From the NCBI GenBank assembly GCA_027576995.1, contig JANBQC010000013.1:62001-126000 (forward strand): 64,000 bases of DNA, written 5' to 3'. This DNA comes from Dimargaris cristalligena. Taxonomy: Eukaryota > Kickxellomycota > Dimargaritomycetes > Dimargaritales > Dimargaritaceae. Below are positions 32,731-43,255 of the stretch, one piece after another; position 1 is the first letter of the stretch, and every line of letters starts with the position of its first letter. Made by a program: the position numbers and the translations under genes. A model generated the notes under the pieces. The model worked only from the letters and a program-made list of their open reading frames with translations. It was not told where the DNA came from and did no database searches.

Positions 32731-35700
32731 CTCAATTTAAGGGAATGACCCATGAGGGTGGCTATGGCTTCCCGCTGTTTCCAGTGGGCAGAGTGAATGA
32801 GTTGGGCACTCTGTGGTTCGGGGTTTCCTTCTCACTTCATTACCTTTCACGTAGACTTAGGCGGCCAAGACGAAGCGAGGCCTCGGGGATCTTCTGAAGT
32901 TGGAATTGGAGGGCCATGCCGGGTACTAATGGAGTTGGTTCAGTGGGTCGGATGGGGTGTACAAAGTCGGAACCTAAATGAAGAGGGTGGGTAGACCGAG
33001 TTGGGAAATCAATGAACAGTGGAGAGAACTATTCAATCATAGCCCGGTCGCGTTAGAGGGAAGGAAGAGGCTAGTCCGAATGCCACCACTGGCGCGTTTC
33101 AGTCTGGGGTTGGACAACTGGCAGATGCAGTTTGGTGCAGTTTCGAGCTCCAAAGGCGTCGAACGGGGCGAGTAACACAGACTGCTCTTCACCTAATTAC
33201 ACTCAAATTGTGGCAGTTAATCATGTTGGTGAGCGATACCACGAGTTGATCGGGTGTATTCTGTTCTAGCCCGACTTCTAAAATTATCGTTAAAACTAGG
33301 CGTGGATTTCAACTATTTATAATACTTCTGTTAGTAGTGCCTGGCATGCATTTTTTTATATTTATATGCTCTGGTGTCCTAGGACCTTCTATTATTACTT
33401 ACTTTTTCAAGTGCAATTTAATATTTAGTGAATATATCAATACTTAATGATTTCATTTTTAAGTGTCGAAAGACCTAATCCTGTAATCCAAAGACAGCCT
33501 GGACTGCTTCCCTCTGTAATCGACAGGCCAGGATTTGATTCGCTTTTACGTGTATGGGCGAGGCCCAAATTAAAGGAGCATAATAACTAGCGACCGGTAC
33601 ATTTTACACTTACATGTCGACTTAAATCGGACATAGTTGGGTCAAAGAGGATCGTTTATATTGATAAAAGGGAACTGACTAAAAGTAAACACTTGTTAAC
33701 AATATACGGACAACATCAATGGTAACCCCTGAATTCGTTCGAGGGTCTCTCATGGGCCAAATTTGAGATTTTAAATGTTAACTAGTACCCCTTAACAACC
33801 CATGATGACCAGTATCAGTCAGCATATTTCACTATGTAAAACTACTCCATCATAAGATCCATGAATGTTCTACAAAATTGACATCTGCTGATATATATGG
33901 GTGAAATTCGGCCCAGCTATATAAGGGTTTCCATTATACGTGTATGGGAAAATATACGGGAAATGTATTTTTAACTAGTAATATTGGCCGAATCTAATGG
34001 ATTTTTCGTTATACAGATTGGATGAACTTCTCCCATATATATATTTATATAGATGGTCTTAACATCATTTGGAGCCAGCTTTTACTCATTGTAATTCCAA
34101 TCCCCATCTATACCCAATAGTATACTTTAATACACTTCGCGAATTCATTTATTAATAATCATATCTGCTAATTATATGGGCTTCAGCTGATATTCTTGCC
34201 CTATTTGAGCGTATCCTTCACCTGAGAGGCCCGACAGTCAAGCATTCCACCAATTTCCAAGGCATGTTTTCACACACCCCATCCGCATGTCTTGTGAGAT
34301 AAAAATATATTGGTGATTTGTATGATGCCTCCCCTCCCGATACCATTTCTCCCTGTTTTCTAGTGAACAACTGACCACCATTCCAGCATATATCCGGTGC
34401 CGGCCGGAACGAGTGTACACACCAAATCGACTAGTGGGATAAATCAATGGGCAGCCTGGAGAAGTTGAAGAGCTAGAATAATGCTGATCACTTCTCCTAG
34501 TTTTCCGCTCGGGCCTTGGCATCTACCCATCACTGTTTATACACAAAGGGCTGTGGTAGTAGAAGCCCAGTCGAAACGAGCAGGGGCGAATAAGACGGAC
34601 GGGTCTCCCTTCTTGACTGATGGATAATGATAGTGGGGGGCCAAGGAGACCGGTTGTGGTAGATACGGAGACACACAAAATACAAATTGAAAAGTGCGTG
34701 GGGGTGGGGTAGGGGGTTTAGTCCGCCCTAATTGCAGGCCCCAAACGACCTTCCACCGAGAACTGTGATGTAGGTGGGCGAGTACCTTCCAAGCCTCAAT
34801 ATTGACATCACCCGGCGGTTCTGCCCAGCCCAATATCGCCAACCTTATAGCATTATGTTCCCCACCGTTTTCGATCCATTACGCCTCCGATGGCTATCAA
34901 TTTCTTCCGTTTCCCACCTTTTTCCAGTACCTTCGAGTTTTATCCATGTCTGGGGATACCGCCTTTCACCTACAGTCACGCCCGTCTCCTTTAATTACAT
35001 CTTCACCTGGCCCTCCAGCTATGCATTGCGGGTATGTGTATCCATAGATCTTTGCAGCGACCATTGTGGGACAGCATAACCCTAGTCTGCTGGCCCGTTG
35101 CTGGTCAGAAAGGGTAAAGGGGCCCAGAACACACAAGACGAATCCCGAAATTTACGCCTCCCCTAGCCCGATTTTTTTTGGAAAGCCACCGGTATTTGCC
35201 GAATTGACCCAGTGAAAAAAAAAGAGAAATTGTAATATGGTATAGGAACTTATAAGAATCTGTCACATGGTCGCTGTTCGATTTTCAGGGACAGGGTATT
35301 TAACTCGGTCTGGTATAGAACCCGAGCTTGCGAAGACCAATGACATCCCGCCTTTACAGAAAGTCATTTTGGACTTATTCATATCGGGGTATTCTATGGG
35401 GGTTTTGGGAAGTATTCCACGTCGGGCATTCTAAGTAACGCTAATTGAGTTATTCAGGGGAAGCGGGGGCGGAGCAGTGCTCCATTTTATCAGTGAGTGT
35501 GTGTGTCATTAACTTCGGAGAAAAAGGCCGCTGAAGTGGACAACAATAATGTACATCGATAAGGTAGGACTGAGGGTTTGATGGTGGGTAGGCTGGGGTT
35601 ATTTATAGACTGTGGTGTGACAGGGGCTCTTCCCCTACTAAAGTGAGGCTTTACGGGCTTTGCCAAGAGTCGCCAAGACCTGCCGGGTTTCAATGTTTTA

Positions 35701-36027
35701 GATTATGTTAGTCGGGACAGCTCAGGTGGACCATAAGCAATTATCGCCTGATAAGAAGGAGCTCCTCCAACTCCCATAGCTAACAACTCCCCTACTACAT
35801 TTTCGGCGGTGATAAACTGACCACTGACGGCTATTCCAACATTTAATGACGTATATATTGGCAGCTACGTGTCACTGCTATTTAAGCGCTCTTTAAGCCC
35901 TCCGGTCTCCTATTGTACTTACCTGTCCTCTCAGCTTCAGTTGACGTATTGTACACAATACTATATCTCAACTAGTCTACCTGCGTATTGCTCTCTTCCT
36001 TGTTATTGTTGCTACTATATTCTCGCC
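32731..36027. other. Long AT-rich spacer with a MITE-like element
   Basis: 3.3 kb. It is AT-rich from about 33200 to 34200, where a MITE-like repeat (listed separately) sits. Frames at 34238-34522 and 34537-34842 (minus) have no family features. The final part is the leader of the metalloprotease gene, in which the gene frame is open from 35869. Confidence 0.5.
33895..34038. mobile_element. MITE-like element, copy 1
   Basis: A 144-base AT-rich block that is clearly related to 56139-56269. Shared blocks are TGGGTGAARTTCGGCCCAGC at the left, TATTTTTAACYAGT in the middle, and GGATTTTTCGTTATACA before the right end. The ends form imperfect terminal inverted repeats: left TGGGTGAAATTCGGCC against right, reversed, TGGGAGAAGTTCATCC. 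Both ends abut TA, consistent with TA target duplication of the Tc1/mariner type. No coding capacity. Here the TA flank lies inside an AT repeat, so the exact ends are blurred. Confidence 0.7.
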
Positions 36028-38274
36028 ATGGAACACTACATGCCTGGTACCGAACCGCAGGACCATACGGGTCCCATCGAGTACATGCCAGGGACGGACC
36101 CTTCTCCCTTTCCCTCCTTTCCCAACCTGAGCCTACGGGACGCACCTCCGTCCACTCCCCACGGCCAACCCCCGCCGCAGTCCCAGACCCAGGCCCCCCC
36201 GAGCCAACCCAGCCCGGTCATTCTCAGTGTCCAGGAGGGCGAGACCGTGTACCAGCGCCTGCTGCTCGTCTACGGCCGGGCCGGTCCCCCGCATACCCAG
36301 TTCGAGGGACGCCTGACCGTGCACCCGCCCAACTTCCCCGCCCAGTTCTGGCCCGTCGTGGACACCCATTTCAAGTGTTTGGTCCCCCTGGAGCCCGGCC
36401 AGAACCTGATTCAGTTCGAGTACAATGGGGGTCGGACCTTCCTCACCCTCCACTATTTGCCCCGCCTGCAGAACCCCCCGCTGCGACTGGCCATTATGGT
36501 GGCCAAGGACTCCCCCCTGACTTTTGACGCCCCGCCCAACGAACAAGGTCCCGGTAAGAATGACCTCAAGGCCGCCGTGGCCAAATTCCGCTGTACCGCT
36601 TATATTTGGCAGGCCTTTATGGCCGAACAAATGTTCCGCAACGGGTTCGGTCGGCGGACGTTCCGCCTCGAAGAGGCCTGGTTGCCCGAGACCCTCACGA
36701 ACCAGGCGGATTTTTTGCGTAACACCGCGGAGGTCTTTATCGTGCGTTCCCGACTGACTTTGGCGGAAATGCACGAGCCGGAGCGGGCCCAGCAGTACCG
36801 ACAAACGCCCGATACTCCGGCCCCGAACAAGGAGTCGATGTTCCAACTCTTCGCGCAGGCCCTGGACGACTACGGCGGCCCCTTTGACCGCGATTGCTAC
36901 GTGGCCGGTCTAATCCTGGATTCCCACTGGGACGCCTCCCGTCACCTGATTCTGGCCCACGCCGCTTTGGGAGGGGGAGGTGGCCACCGTCGTACGGGGG
37001 TGTTTGGTTCCCACTGTACCCACGCCTGGCCCGCGTCCCTGGAGGACGTTCCCGCTAGTTTCCTGGATACCACCTCCACTGACGAAGAAATTCTGGCCAA
37101 CGATGCCCAGGAGTGTGGCCAGTACTGGAAGGCCGCCAATGTGGGCATGGGCGCCTTTTTACACGAGGTGGGCCATTTGTTTACACTCGGCCACACCCCA
37201 TCGGGCCTGATGAGCCGGGGCTTTAACAACTTTAACCGCACCTTCATGGTCAAGGAACCCGGCTTCCAGCCCATTACCCCCACCGACGAAGCCGGCGCCC
37301 ACTGGCATCGTTTAGATATCATCCGTCTGCGTTACCACCCTTGTTTCCGTTTGCCGACCGATACCCTGGCTTTGCCGGCCTCGAATACCCCCCGCGATAC
37401 CACAGTGTATGCCCTCGAGGACGGGGTGTTTATCAAAAACCCGCTGGGTATCTCCATGGTCGAGGTCTGGGTCAATGACCGCTACCGATTCCACCTCGAA
37501 TATACGGACGAGAGCGCCGCCCCCCGGAACGGCCCGGCCCGAGCCCCCGCCGCTATCCTGCCCTCGCCGGGTAATCCGCTTAAGCTGAACGAGTCCAACG
37601 CCGCGACTCCTACCCAACTCATTCTTCCCTACAGCGAACTGCAGCAGCGCGGGGGCTGGTCCAGTGAAGACCACGTAACCCTCTGCGCCGTTTCGGTCGG
37701 TCAGCAGGACACCAAGGTGGAAGACTTCCAGGACTTCACCTCCAAACACAGCCTGGTTATTCCGCACTACGAACACCTGCTGGTCCTGAAAAGCGCCCAG
37801 CTGGGCGGTGGCCAGATGCAAAACACCGTCCCCTTCCAGGTCTGTTTCGCCTCCGTCCCGGCCGCCGATGCCCGTGAGGCCGTCGGACCCGGGGGATTCG
37901 CCCCCCTAAGCCGGGGTGGGCGGTCCTTGCCTCCCATTACGCACCTCCGTATTTATAGCGGCTGGTACGTGGACGGGTTCATTGCCTATTTGGCCGACGG
38001 CAGTTCCGTACAGTGCGGCCAAACCACCGGCCAACCCATGGAATTTCCCTTGGCGCCTGGCGAATCTTTGTCGCAAATGAATGTGAACAGCGGGGGGTGG
38101 ATCGATTCCCTCGAATTCATCACTACGAACGGTCGGTCAACCGGTTGGTGCGGCGGTTCCCGCGGCGGTACCGTCAAGGTGCTGAAGCCTCCCCCGGGTT
38201 ACCAGTGGGCAGGTATCTACGGGTCCGGGGCGCAGTGGCTGGACTCCGTGGGCTGTCTCTATACTAAAATGTAA
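36028..38274 (+). CDS. Zinc metalloprotease (YIL108W-like) with C-terminal jacalin-like lectin domain
   Basis: One exon, 748 residues from the ATG at 36028 (context GCCATGG). The frame is open from an ATG at 35869, but those 53 extra codons look like leader. N-terminal 60 residues: repeated YMPGTEP units and Pro-rich. A metallopeptidase core follows with the zinc motif HEVGHLFTLGH (His379, Glu380, His383, His389) and then MSRGFNNFNRTF, typical of the fungal YIL108W/M66-like family. Residues about 640-748 form a jacalin-like beta-prism (LRIYSGWYVDGFIAYLADGS; GGWIDSLEFITTNGR; AGIYGSGAQWLDSVGCLY). There is no signal peptide from Met1, suggesting a cytosolic enzyme. Substrate is unknown; the lectin part suggests glycan or glycoprotein binding by inference. 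Confidence 0.85.
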   Translation: MEHYMPGTEPQDHTGPIEYMPGTDPSPFPSFPNLSLRDAPPSTPHGQPPPQSQTQAPPSQPSPVILSVQEGETVYQRLLLVYGRAGPPHTQFEGRLTVHPPNFPAQFWPVVDTHFKCLVPLEPGQNLIQFEYNGGRTFLTLHYLPRLQNPPLRLAIMVAKDSPLTFDAPPNEQGPGKNDLKAAVAKFRCTAYIWQAFMAEQMFRNGFGRRTFRLEEAWLPETLTNQADFLRNTAEVFIVRSRLTLAEMHEPERAQQYRQTPDTPAPNKESMFQLFAQALDDYGGPFDRDCYVAGLILDSHWDASRHLILAHAALGGGGGHRRTGVFGSHCTHAWPASLEDVPASFLDTTSTDEEILANDAQECGQYWKAANVGMGAFLHEVGHLFTLGHTPSGLMSRGFNNFNRTFMVKEPGFQPITPTDEAGAHWHRLDIIRLRYHPCFRLPTDTLALPASNTPRDTTVYALEDGVFIKNPLGISMVEVWVNDRYRFHLEYTDESAAPRNGPARAPAAILPSPGNPLKLNESNAATPTQLILPYSELQQRGGWSSEDHVTLCAVSVGQQDTKVEDFQDFTSKHSLVIPHYEHLLVLKSAQLGGGQMQNTVPFQVCFASVPAADAREAVGPGGFAPLSRGGRSLPPITHLRIYSGWYVDGFIAYLADGSSVQCGQTTGQPMEFPLAPGESLSQMNVNSGGWIDSLEFITTNGRSTGWCGGSRGGTVKVLKPPPGYQWAGIYGSGAQWLDSVGCLYTKM

Positions 38275-39350
38275 ACCAATTAGATCTAGTTAAGGAGTAC
38301 CACCCCCACTCCCTGGGTGGGATCTTAAGCCGACGAAGGTGTAATGAGGGGGAGGGTAGCACAGCGGTTCACAATTTACTTTTATATTTTTTCTAGTTGA
38401 ACACACGTCCACTTGCCTTGGTCCAGTTAATGGAAAATTTTCGCTATACTGTTCGGCCTGACTGCCTTTTTGTGAATAAAAAAGATACTCCGCCTTGGTT
38501 GTGGGTTTCAATGGCCTACTCCAGGATGTGTGTTTCGAATAGACGCCGGATTAGAGTAACCGAGTGAGGCTATAAGTAATCTCGGATATGCCCAAAAATT
38601 TCCGCCTGGACAACTGATGCCTGTCCTCAATATAGCTGGAAGAGTCGTTGTTAATTAGTGCTGGATCGTCCGGTCTGGTTATGGGCCGTCGAGAAGGGGA
38701 TGATGGGTCCCAGTGAAATAATTGGCGATAGCAATAAAAACGTAACGAATGCTCCAAATGGCAAGATAATTCAGGCGTCGTTATCAGGGCCTGGGGCGTT
38801 GCCTCCGTGGCTTTTAGCTGATTATATTTGGGTTAAAGCAGGGCCTATGTTTGAGAAGGCCGAAATAGGTATATTAAGAGACACCTTTCGTAATCCCCCC
38901 TCCTTTATAATCATTACGATGTGATTTGCAACTGCGGCCATTCGTATGCCCCTCGTCCCAAACCAGACTGCCAGGGAAACTCAACGAATTGGGAGAGGGG
39001 TCCCTGTAAGCTTTGAAGGGTATGCCACTGGTTTGGTGATATTCTCACTATCGGTGAGAGATCAGTGGTGGTGAGCATTCCCGGTTTCACTTGCGAACAA
39101 GTTTAGTATGATCTTTTAAAGAGGGGGGGATTGACAACAATGTATTAATGAACGCCTCCATGCTAGTTAGGTAAAGGATTGCTAATCCAAACATTACAGA
39201 TAGTAATTTAACTATATAGTGCGGGAATTCTCAGCATTTTTACTGCAAATATGCAGTGTTGAATCCCTTTGAATGTAGCTTGATTTATGTATCAGTTAAT
39301 CGTGGAAGGCCCTATAAACTAACCCTGGCGGCAATCTCAACTACCAATAA

Positions 39351-39785
39351 AAGGCCGACCAGCAGAGGGTCCTGCAGCTAATCTCACAACCCACGGCTGC
39401 CCGAGGCGCCGCCGAGTCGGGTGCTCATTTGCCATGCATTTCGGCGTCATCAGCTGCCTGATGGTGTGTTGTAGTATATACGAAGAGTCGTCACAAGCGG
39501 CGTAACCACACGGAGGGACAGCAGCAGCTCCGTTGTGAGACGGACCGGTCCAACCAACTCCAAAAAACGAAGGCGCTTGCACTGGGAGAAATCTAGCCGA
39601 GATCCTCCGGAGCTCCGTCGGCTTATGCTCGGTGCGTTGAAGCTCTGACTACGGCGGTGGATTACGCAGAGCTGGAAACTAGACTACTGGGAAGGAATTA
39701 TCCTCCAATCAAGAGAAGTCCGGCGATAGTGAACAAGAGATAATGCGGGGCTTACGTAGTGCGTATGACTAAACGACTGACGTAA
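39351..39785 (+). pseudogene. Possible decayed coding fragment
   Basis: In one plus-strand frame 145 codons contain only three internal stops (39459 TGA, 39594 TAG, 39741 TAA) before a final TAA at 39783. The block is richer in GC than its surroundings, and the segment between the second and third stops (ALTTAVDYAELETRLLGR) looks like a protein helix. All three stops could come from CGA or CAG or CAA by C-to-T change. No family recognised; it could be a retroelement remnant or chance. Confidence 0.25.
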
Positions 39786-39941
39786 CCCTTTCGGGCTGTC
39801 TACTTGTAGTCGTCGCTCTGCGCTAAGGCTACGAAGTTATAGGCTGGTAAAGTCCCAGATTGCTGGTATACCCTGTAATCTAATATCGAGTTAGTAGAGA
39901 TGTTGTCCTTGCCCGTATTTTTTGGACTCCCCACAATCTTA

Positions 39942-39976
39942 CCTACTACCACTACTACTACTATTACTATTACTAT
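39942..39976. repeat. CTA/TTA trinucleotide tract
   Basis: Repeated CTA changing to TTA/CTA alternation over about 35 bases in a non-coding spacer. Confidence 0.8.
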
Positions 39977-40779
39977 ACGCCTGCCCTGTTTCCGACTTCG
40001 CCACCTATGGGTTACGTGCCGAGTCTCGTGCAACCAGTCCTCTATCTTAATTTAGCAGCCGACCTAGCCTCTCGATAGTAAGTCACCGGAGGGAATGGCC
40101 AAATTCGGGTATTTTGGGGCCTGAGTCATTCGCCGACTGACGAATTCCCCCCATACGTACCTGGGCCCTATCCGCTTTGCTATTCGCCTGGAATTAAACC
40201 TATTGCCAAGCCTCGTAAGCCTTTTCGGATTAGGCCCACTGTACAGAAAAAATATCGGGGGAATTGGCTCCATTTTATTGGCCAATGTCCATGTAAAAAT
40301 TTAGTAGAGGAGAAACGAGAAGAAAGAGGTGGGTTGGGTTGGGGAGACTCTCGTCCAAGTATATAGTTCCCCGGCTATCCTCCCTTACTACGGCTTCAAG
40401 TTTCCCGTCCTATTCGCAGTTTGAATTCCCAGTTTGTACTATTCAAAAGTCTTGGCGTTGACGTACCCGCCCTTCGATTCTCGAGGAACGATCCGCGGCA
40501 TATCCATCCGTACTATCTTTTACACAGCTCACTCCCCTTTGATTTTTGGCTCTTTTGCAGGGTTCCATTGACCCCGTACGGTATATAAGCGGGGGATTTG
40601 CCTAGGCAATCCTTCCTATCGTCGATTGATATCCTCTCCACTATCGGACCCAGTGGCACTTGGGCTTTGCACTCACATTGCCAACAGCTGGTCGGTAATA
40701 TATTGGCCAGCGGCGGTTTTCTGCAAGCACTGCAGGTCACATTCTACAGCGTGAGGGTAGGTAAACCAACCAATCTATC

Positions 40780-40806
<27 letters not shown>
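40780..40806. repeat. TA microsatellite
   Basis: About thirteen TA units in the spacer upstream of the sterol acyltransferase gene, preceded by TCTA units. Confidence 0.9.
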
Positions 40807-40811
<5 letters not shown>

Positions 40812-41554
40812 GTTAAATGTATATTTATATCTTATATATTCGCATGTACCAATCAGTCGGTATGGGGATTTTGGACTGAGATGAATGCGAAGCTTCAGTT
40901 TGCTACTGCTTCGGGTGAAACCTACGCTAAATATAAATCGGTTGAAAGAAACCGGGCGCACTCACTCACATACTTTCCACCTCTGGGCGGGACCAGTGTG
41001 AAACCCGCACGCCGCTTTCCGAGCCCCCCAGTCCTTGCTTTGCCTAGACGGCTTGTTGGTGAACTATATACCAAACGTAGGTGGAACTTGCTACTTGCTG
41101 CCCTCCTGGGCCAGTTGATTAGTGAATGATCATTAATCACAGCTCTGCTTATCTTGACATGCCCCGCCCTTCTCCTATAATTGGGGTTTTTTTGGTGCCG
41201 AGTTAGATTTAGTATATATATCAAAGCCTTACTTTCCCAAGCCGGCCTCGTTTCCACCTTTTCTTCCTGCGTTTCCAACCTTCCGGAGTTTCAACCCGTA
41301 GCTCCTTCGGCCACTAGTCGCCCTGAGCCGAACCTTGCTCTAGCTCGGTTCGTTTACCGTAGTCTTTTCCCTGGTGCAGCGCCGGCCTAACTTCCCCCGC
41401 CGATCGCTAGACCAGGTCGTCGTTGGCTTGGCCTCTCCATTCTCTAACGCCCTCCCTCCTCTCCCATATACCTCTGGCTGCCGAACCCGTGACTGCCAAG
41501 TCCACCGTCTGTTTACCCTGTATCACCCGCCTCCACCTCACCTCATTCCCAGCC

Positions 41555-43255
41555 ATGCCCATAATCAAGGACAGCTTGGCTGTCCATACTGTCAGCGAGC
41601 CCAATCTGCAGCGCATGCGGCGGTTCGCCAGTGAGACCGTCACCAGCACCATCAAAAACCCGGCGGTCTTCCCGTCCAAGCCCCTCCCTTCACCGCAAAC
41701 GGTTTTGCTTCGTAAGTCCCGCGCCAGCCCCTTCAGGCCGCGCAATTCCCAACTGGACCTGCGCCAGATCTTCACCCCGGCCAATTCCGGGCGGGGGTGG
41801 TTTGTGCTCTTTTGGATAGCCATGGTATGTTATTTGGTCCGCCAGTTCGCCATCAATTTCATCGAAACCGGATACCCCATCAAAACTACCTGGGTACTGC
41901 GGCTGTCCGAAGGGGTCACGGAATTGATCATGGCCGACTTGGCTGTCGTGGCCTATTCGTTCATTCCCCTCCTCGTCCAGCGCGCTGTGGTGCGGGGTAC
42001 CCTGGAACCTGACTCCATGGCTTCGTATATTATCCAACACACCGTGCAAACCCTGCTCCTGCAGGTGGTCGTGAGTTGGCTGTTTTACATCGAATGGCCC
42101 TGGGTGCAGACGGGCGTGCTCCTGCTGCATACTTTAGTGATTATGATGAAGATGCACTCCTATACCTCCACCAACCGGGAATTCGCCGTCAAATTGCGGC
42201 GCCGCGATGAATTAATAGCCGCTTGCCAGGCCTACCGGGAGACCGATTCGGACTCTTGCCCGGAAACCCTCTCCAGTTCCCCCCCGTCCCCTTCAGTCCC
42301 ATCGGCGGTCACCGCTAATTCCGAGGGCGTGGCGGATCAGCCGACTTCCCTACCACCACCCTCGTCCGGCGGGCTCAGCCAGCGGGCCCAGACCTGGACC
42401 GTCGGCAAGCAAGACAGTGGCGAAGACGACGACAGCCTCGGCCATTCCAGCTTCGATGACACTACCCTATTGGACGACTACTCCCAGCTAGCCCAATGGC
42501 AGGAGGAAATCGCGGAGCTGAACTCCGAACTCGCGCTGGGCGATACCAAGTACCCCGCCAACGTGACCTTCCTCAACTACGTTGACTACCTGTTCGTCCC
42601 GGCCCTCGTTTACGAAATTTATTACCCGCGCACCGACAAGATCCGCCCTGAATACCTGGCCGAGAAAATCTGCGCCACTTTCGGAGTGTTTACACTACTG
42701 CATGTGACCTTCGAAAACTACATTATCCCTATCCTCGGCGAACTGCCCCACATCAGCATGGCCATGACTATCCTGGAACTAATCACACCCGTTATGATCG
42801 CGTACCTGCTCGTCTTTTACATTATATTTGAATGCATCTGTAATGTGTTCGCCGAAATCACCCGGTTCGCGGACCGGAATTTCTACGACGACTGGTGGAA
42901 CAGCACGTCGTTTGACGAGTACTCCCGCAAGTGGAACAAACCCGTCCACTACTTTCTACTGCGCCACGTCTACCTCTACTCCATCGATATGTACCGCTTC
43001 TCGCGGACCAGTGCCACGTTTTTGACTTTTTTTATGTCGTCGTGCCTCCACGAACTGGTGATGGCGATGGTCGTGGGCCGCATTCGGATGTATCTTTTCC
43101 TGCTCCAAATGGCCCAAATTCCCCTCATTTACTTGAGTCGCCTACCGTGGGTCAAGGCCCGTCCCCTGCTCGGGAATGCCTTTTTCTGGTTGGGCATGAT
43201 TAGTGGGCCCCCTATGCTGGCAGTGCTGTATTGCCGGGACCAGTATTTGAGCTGA
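41555..43255 (+). CDS. ARE2: Sterol O-acyltransferase (ARE/SOAT type, MBOAT family)
   Basis: A single exon of 566 residues from the ATG at 41555; the frame also has an ATG at 41423 but that stretch looks like leader. A basic, Pro-rich N-terminus is followed by several hydrophobic helices. The SOAT signature FYDDWWN is at 443-449 with SFDEYSRKWNKPVHYFLLRHVY, and the catalytic His is His499 in SSCLHELVMAMVVGRI. MKMHSYTSTNREFA is another SOAT-type motif, and NYVDYLFVPALVYEIYYPR precedes the core. A Ser/Pro/Asp-rich insert occupies roughly 230-310. The enzyme makes sterol esters from acyl-CoA in the ER for lipid droplets. SOAT rather than DGAT1 is preferred because of FYxDWWN and the YPRTDKIR region, but the substrate is inferred. 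Confidence 0.9.
   Translation: MPIIKDSLAVHTVSEPNLQRMRRFASETVTSTIKNPAVFPSKPLPSPQTVLLRKSRASPFRPRNSQLDLRQIFTPANSGRGWFVLFWIAMVCYLVRQFAINFIETGYPIKTTWVLRLSEGVTELIMADLAVVAYSFIPLLVQRAVVRGTLEPDSMASYIIQHTVQTLLLQVVVSWLFYIEWPWVQTGVLLLHTLVIMMKMHSYTSTNREFAVKLRRRDELIAACQAYRETDSDSCPETLSSSPPSPSVPSAVTANSEGVADQPTSLPPPSSGGLSQRAQTWTVGKQDSGEDDDSLGHSSFDDTTLLDDYSQLAQWQEEIAELNSELALGDTKYPANVTFLNYVDYLFVPALVYEIYYPRTDKIRPEYLAEKICATFGVFTLLHVTFENYIIPILGELPHISMAMTILELITPVMIAYLLVFYIIFECICNVFAEITRFADRNFYDDWWNSTSFDEYSRKWNKPVHYFLLRHVYLYSIDMYRFSRTSATFLTFFMSSCLHELVMAMVVGRIRMYLFLLQMAQIPLIYLSRLPWVKARPLLGNAFFWLGMISGPPMLAVLYCRDQYLS

Larger units (their letters stand above)
38275..41554. other. 3.3 kb spacer with doubtful frames
   Basis: It holds a GC-rich island at 39330-39790 (listed separately), a CTA/TTA trinucleotide tract (39942-39976), a TA microsatellite (40780-40806) and weak plus-strand frames at 40598-40757 and 40857-41129 that could be two exons of an unknown gene. 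The last 150 bases are leader of the sterol acyltransferase. Confidence 0.4.

Noticed and set aside
34537..34842. 101-codon minus-strand frame in the long spacer
   Set aside because: Begins plausibly but shows no domain and ends in low-complexity Pro/Thr sequence; no conserved feature.
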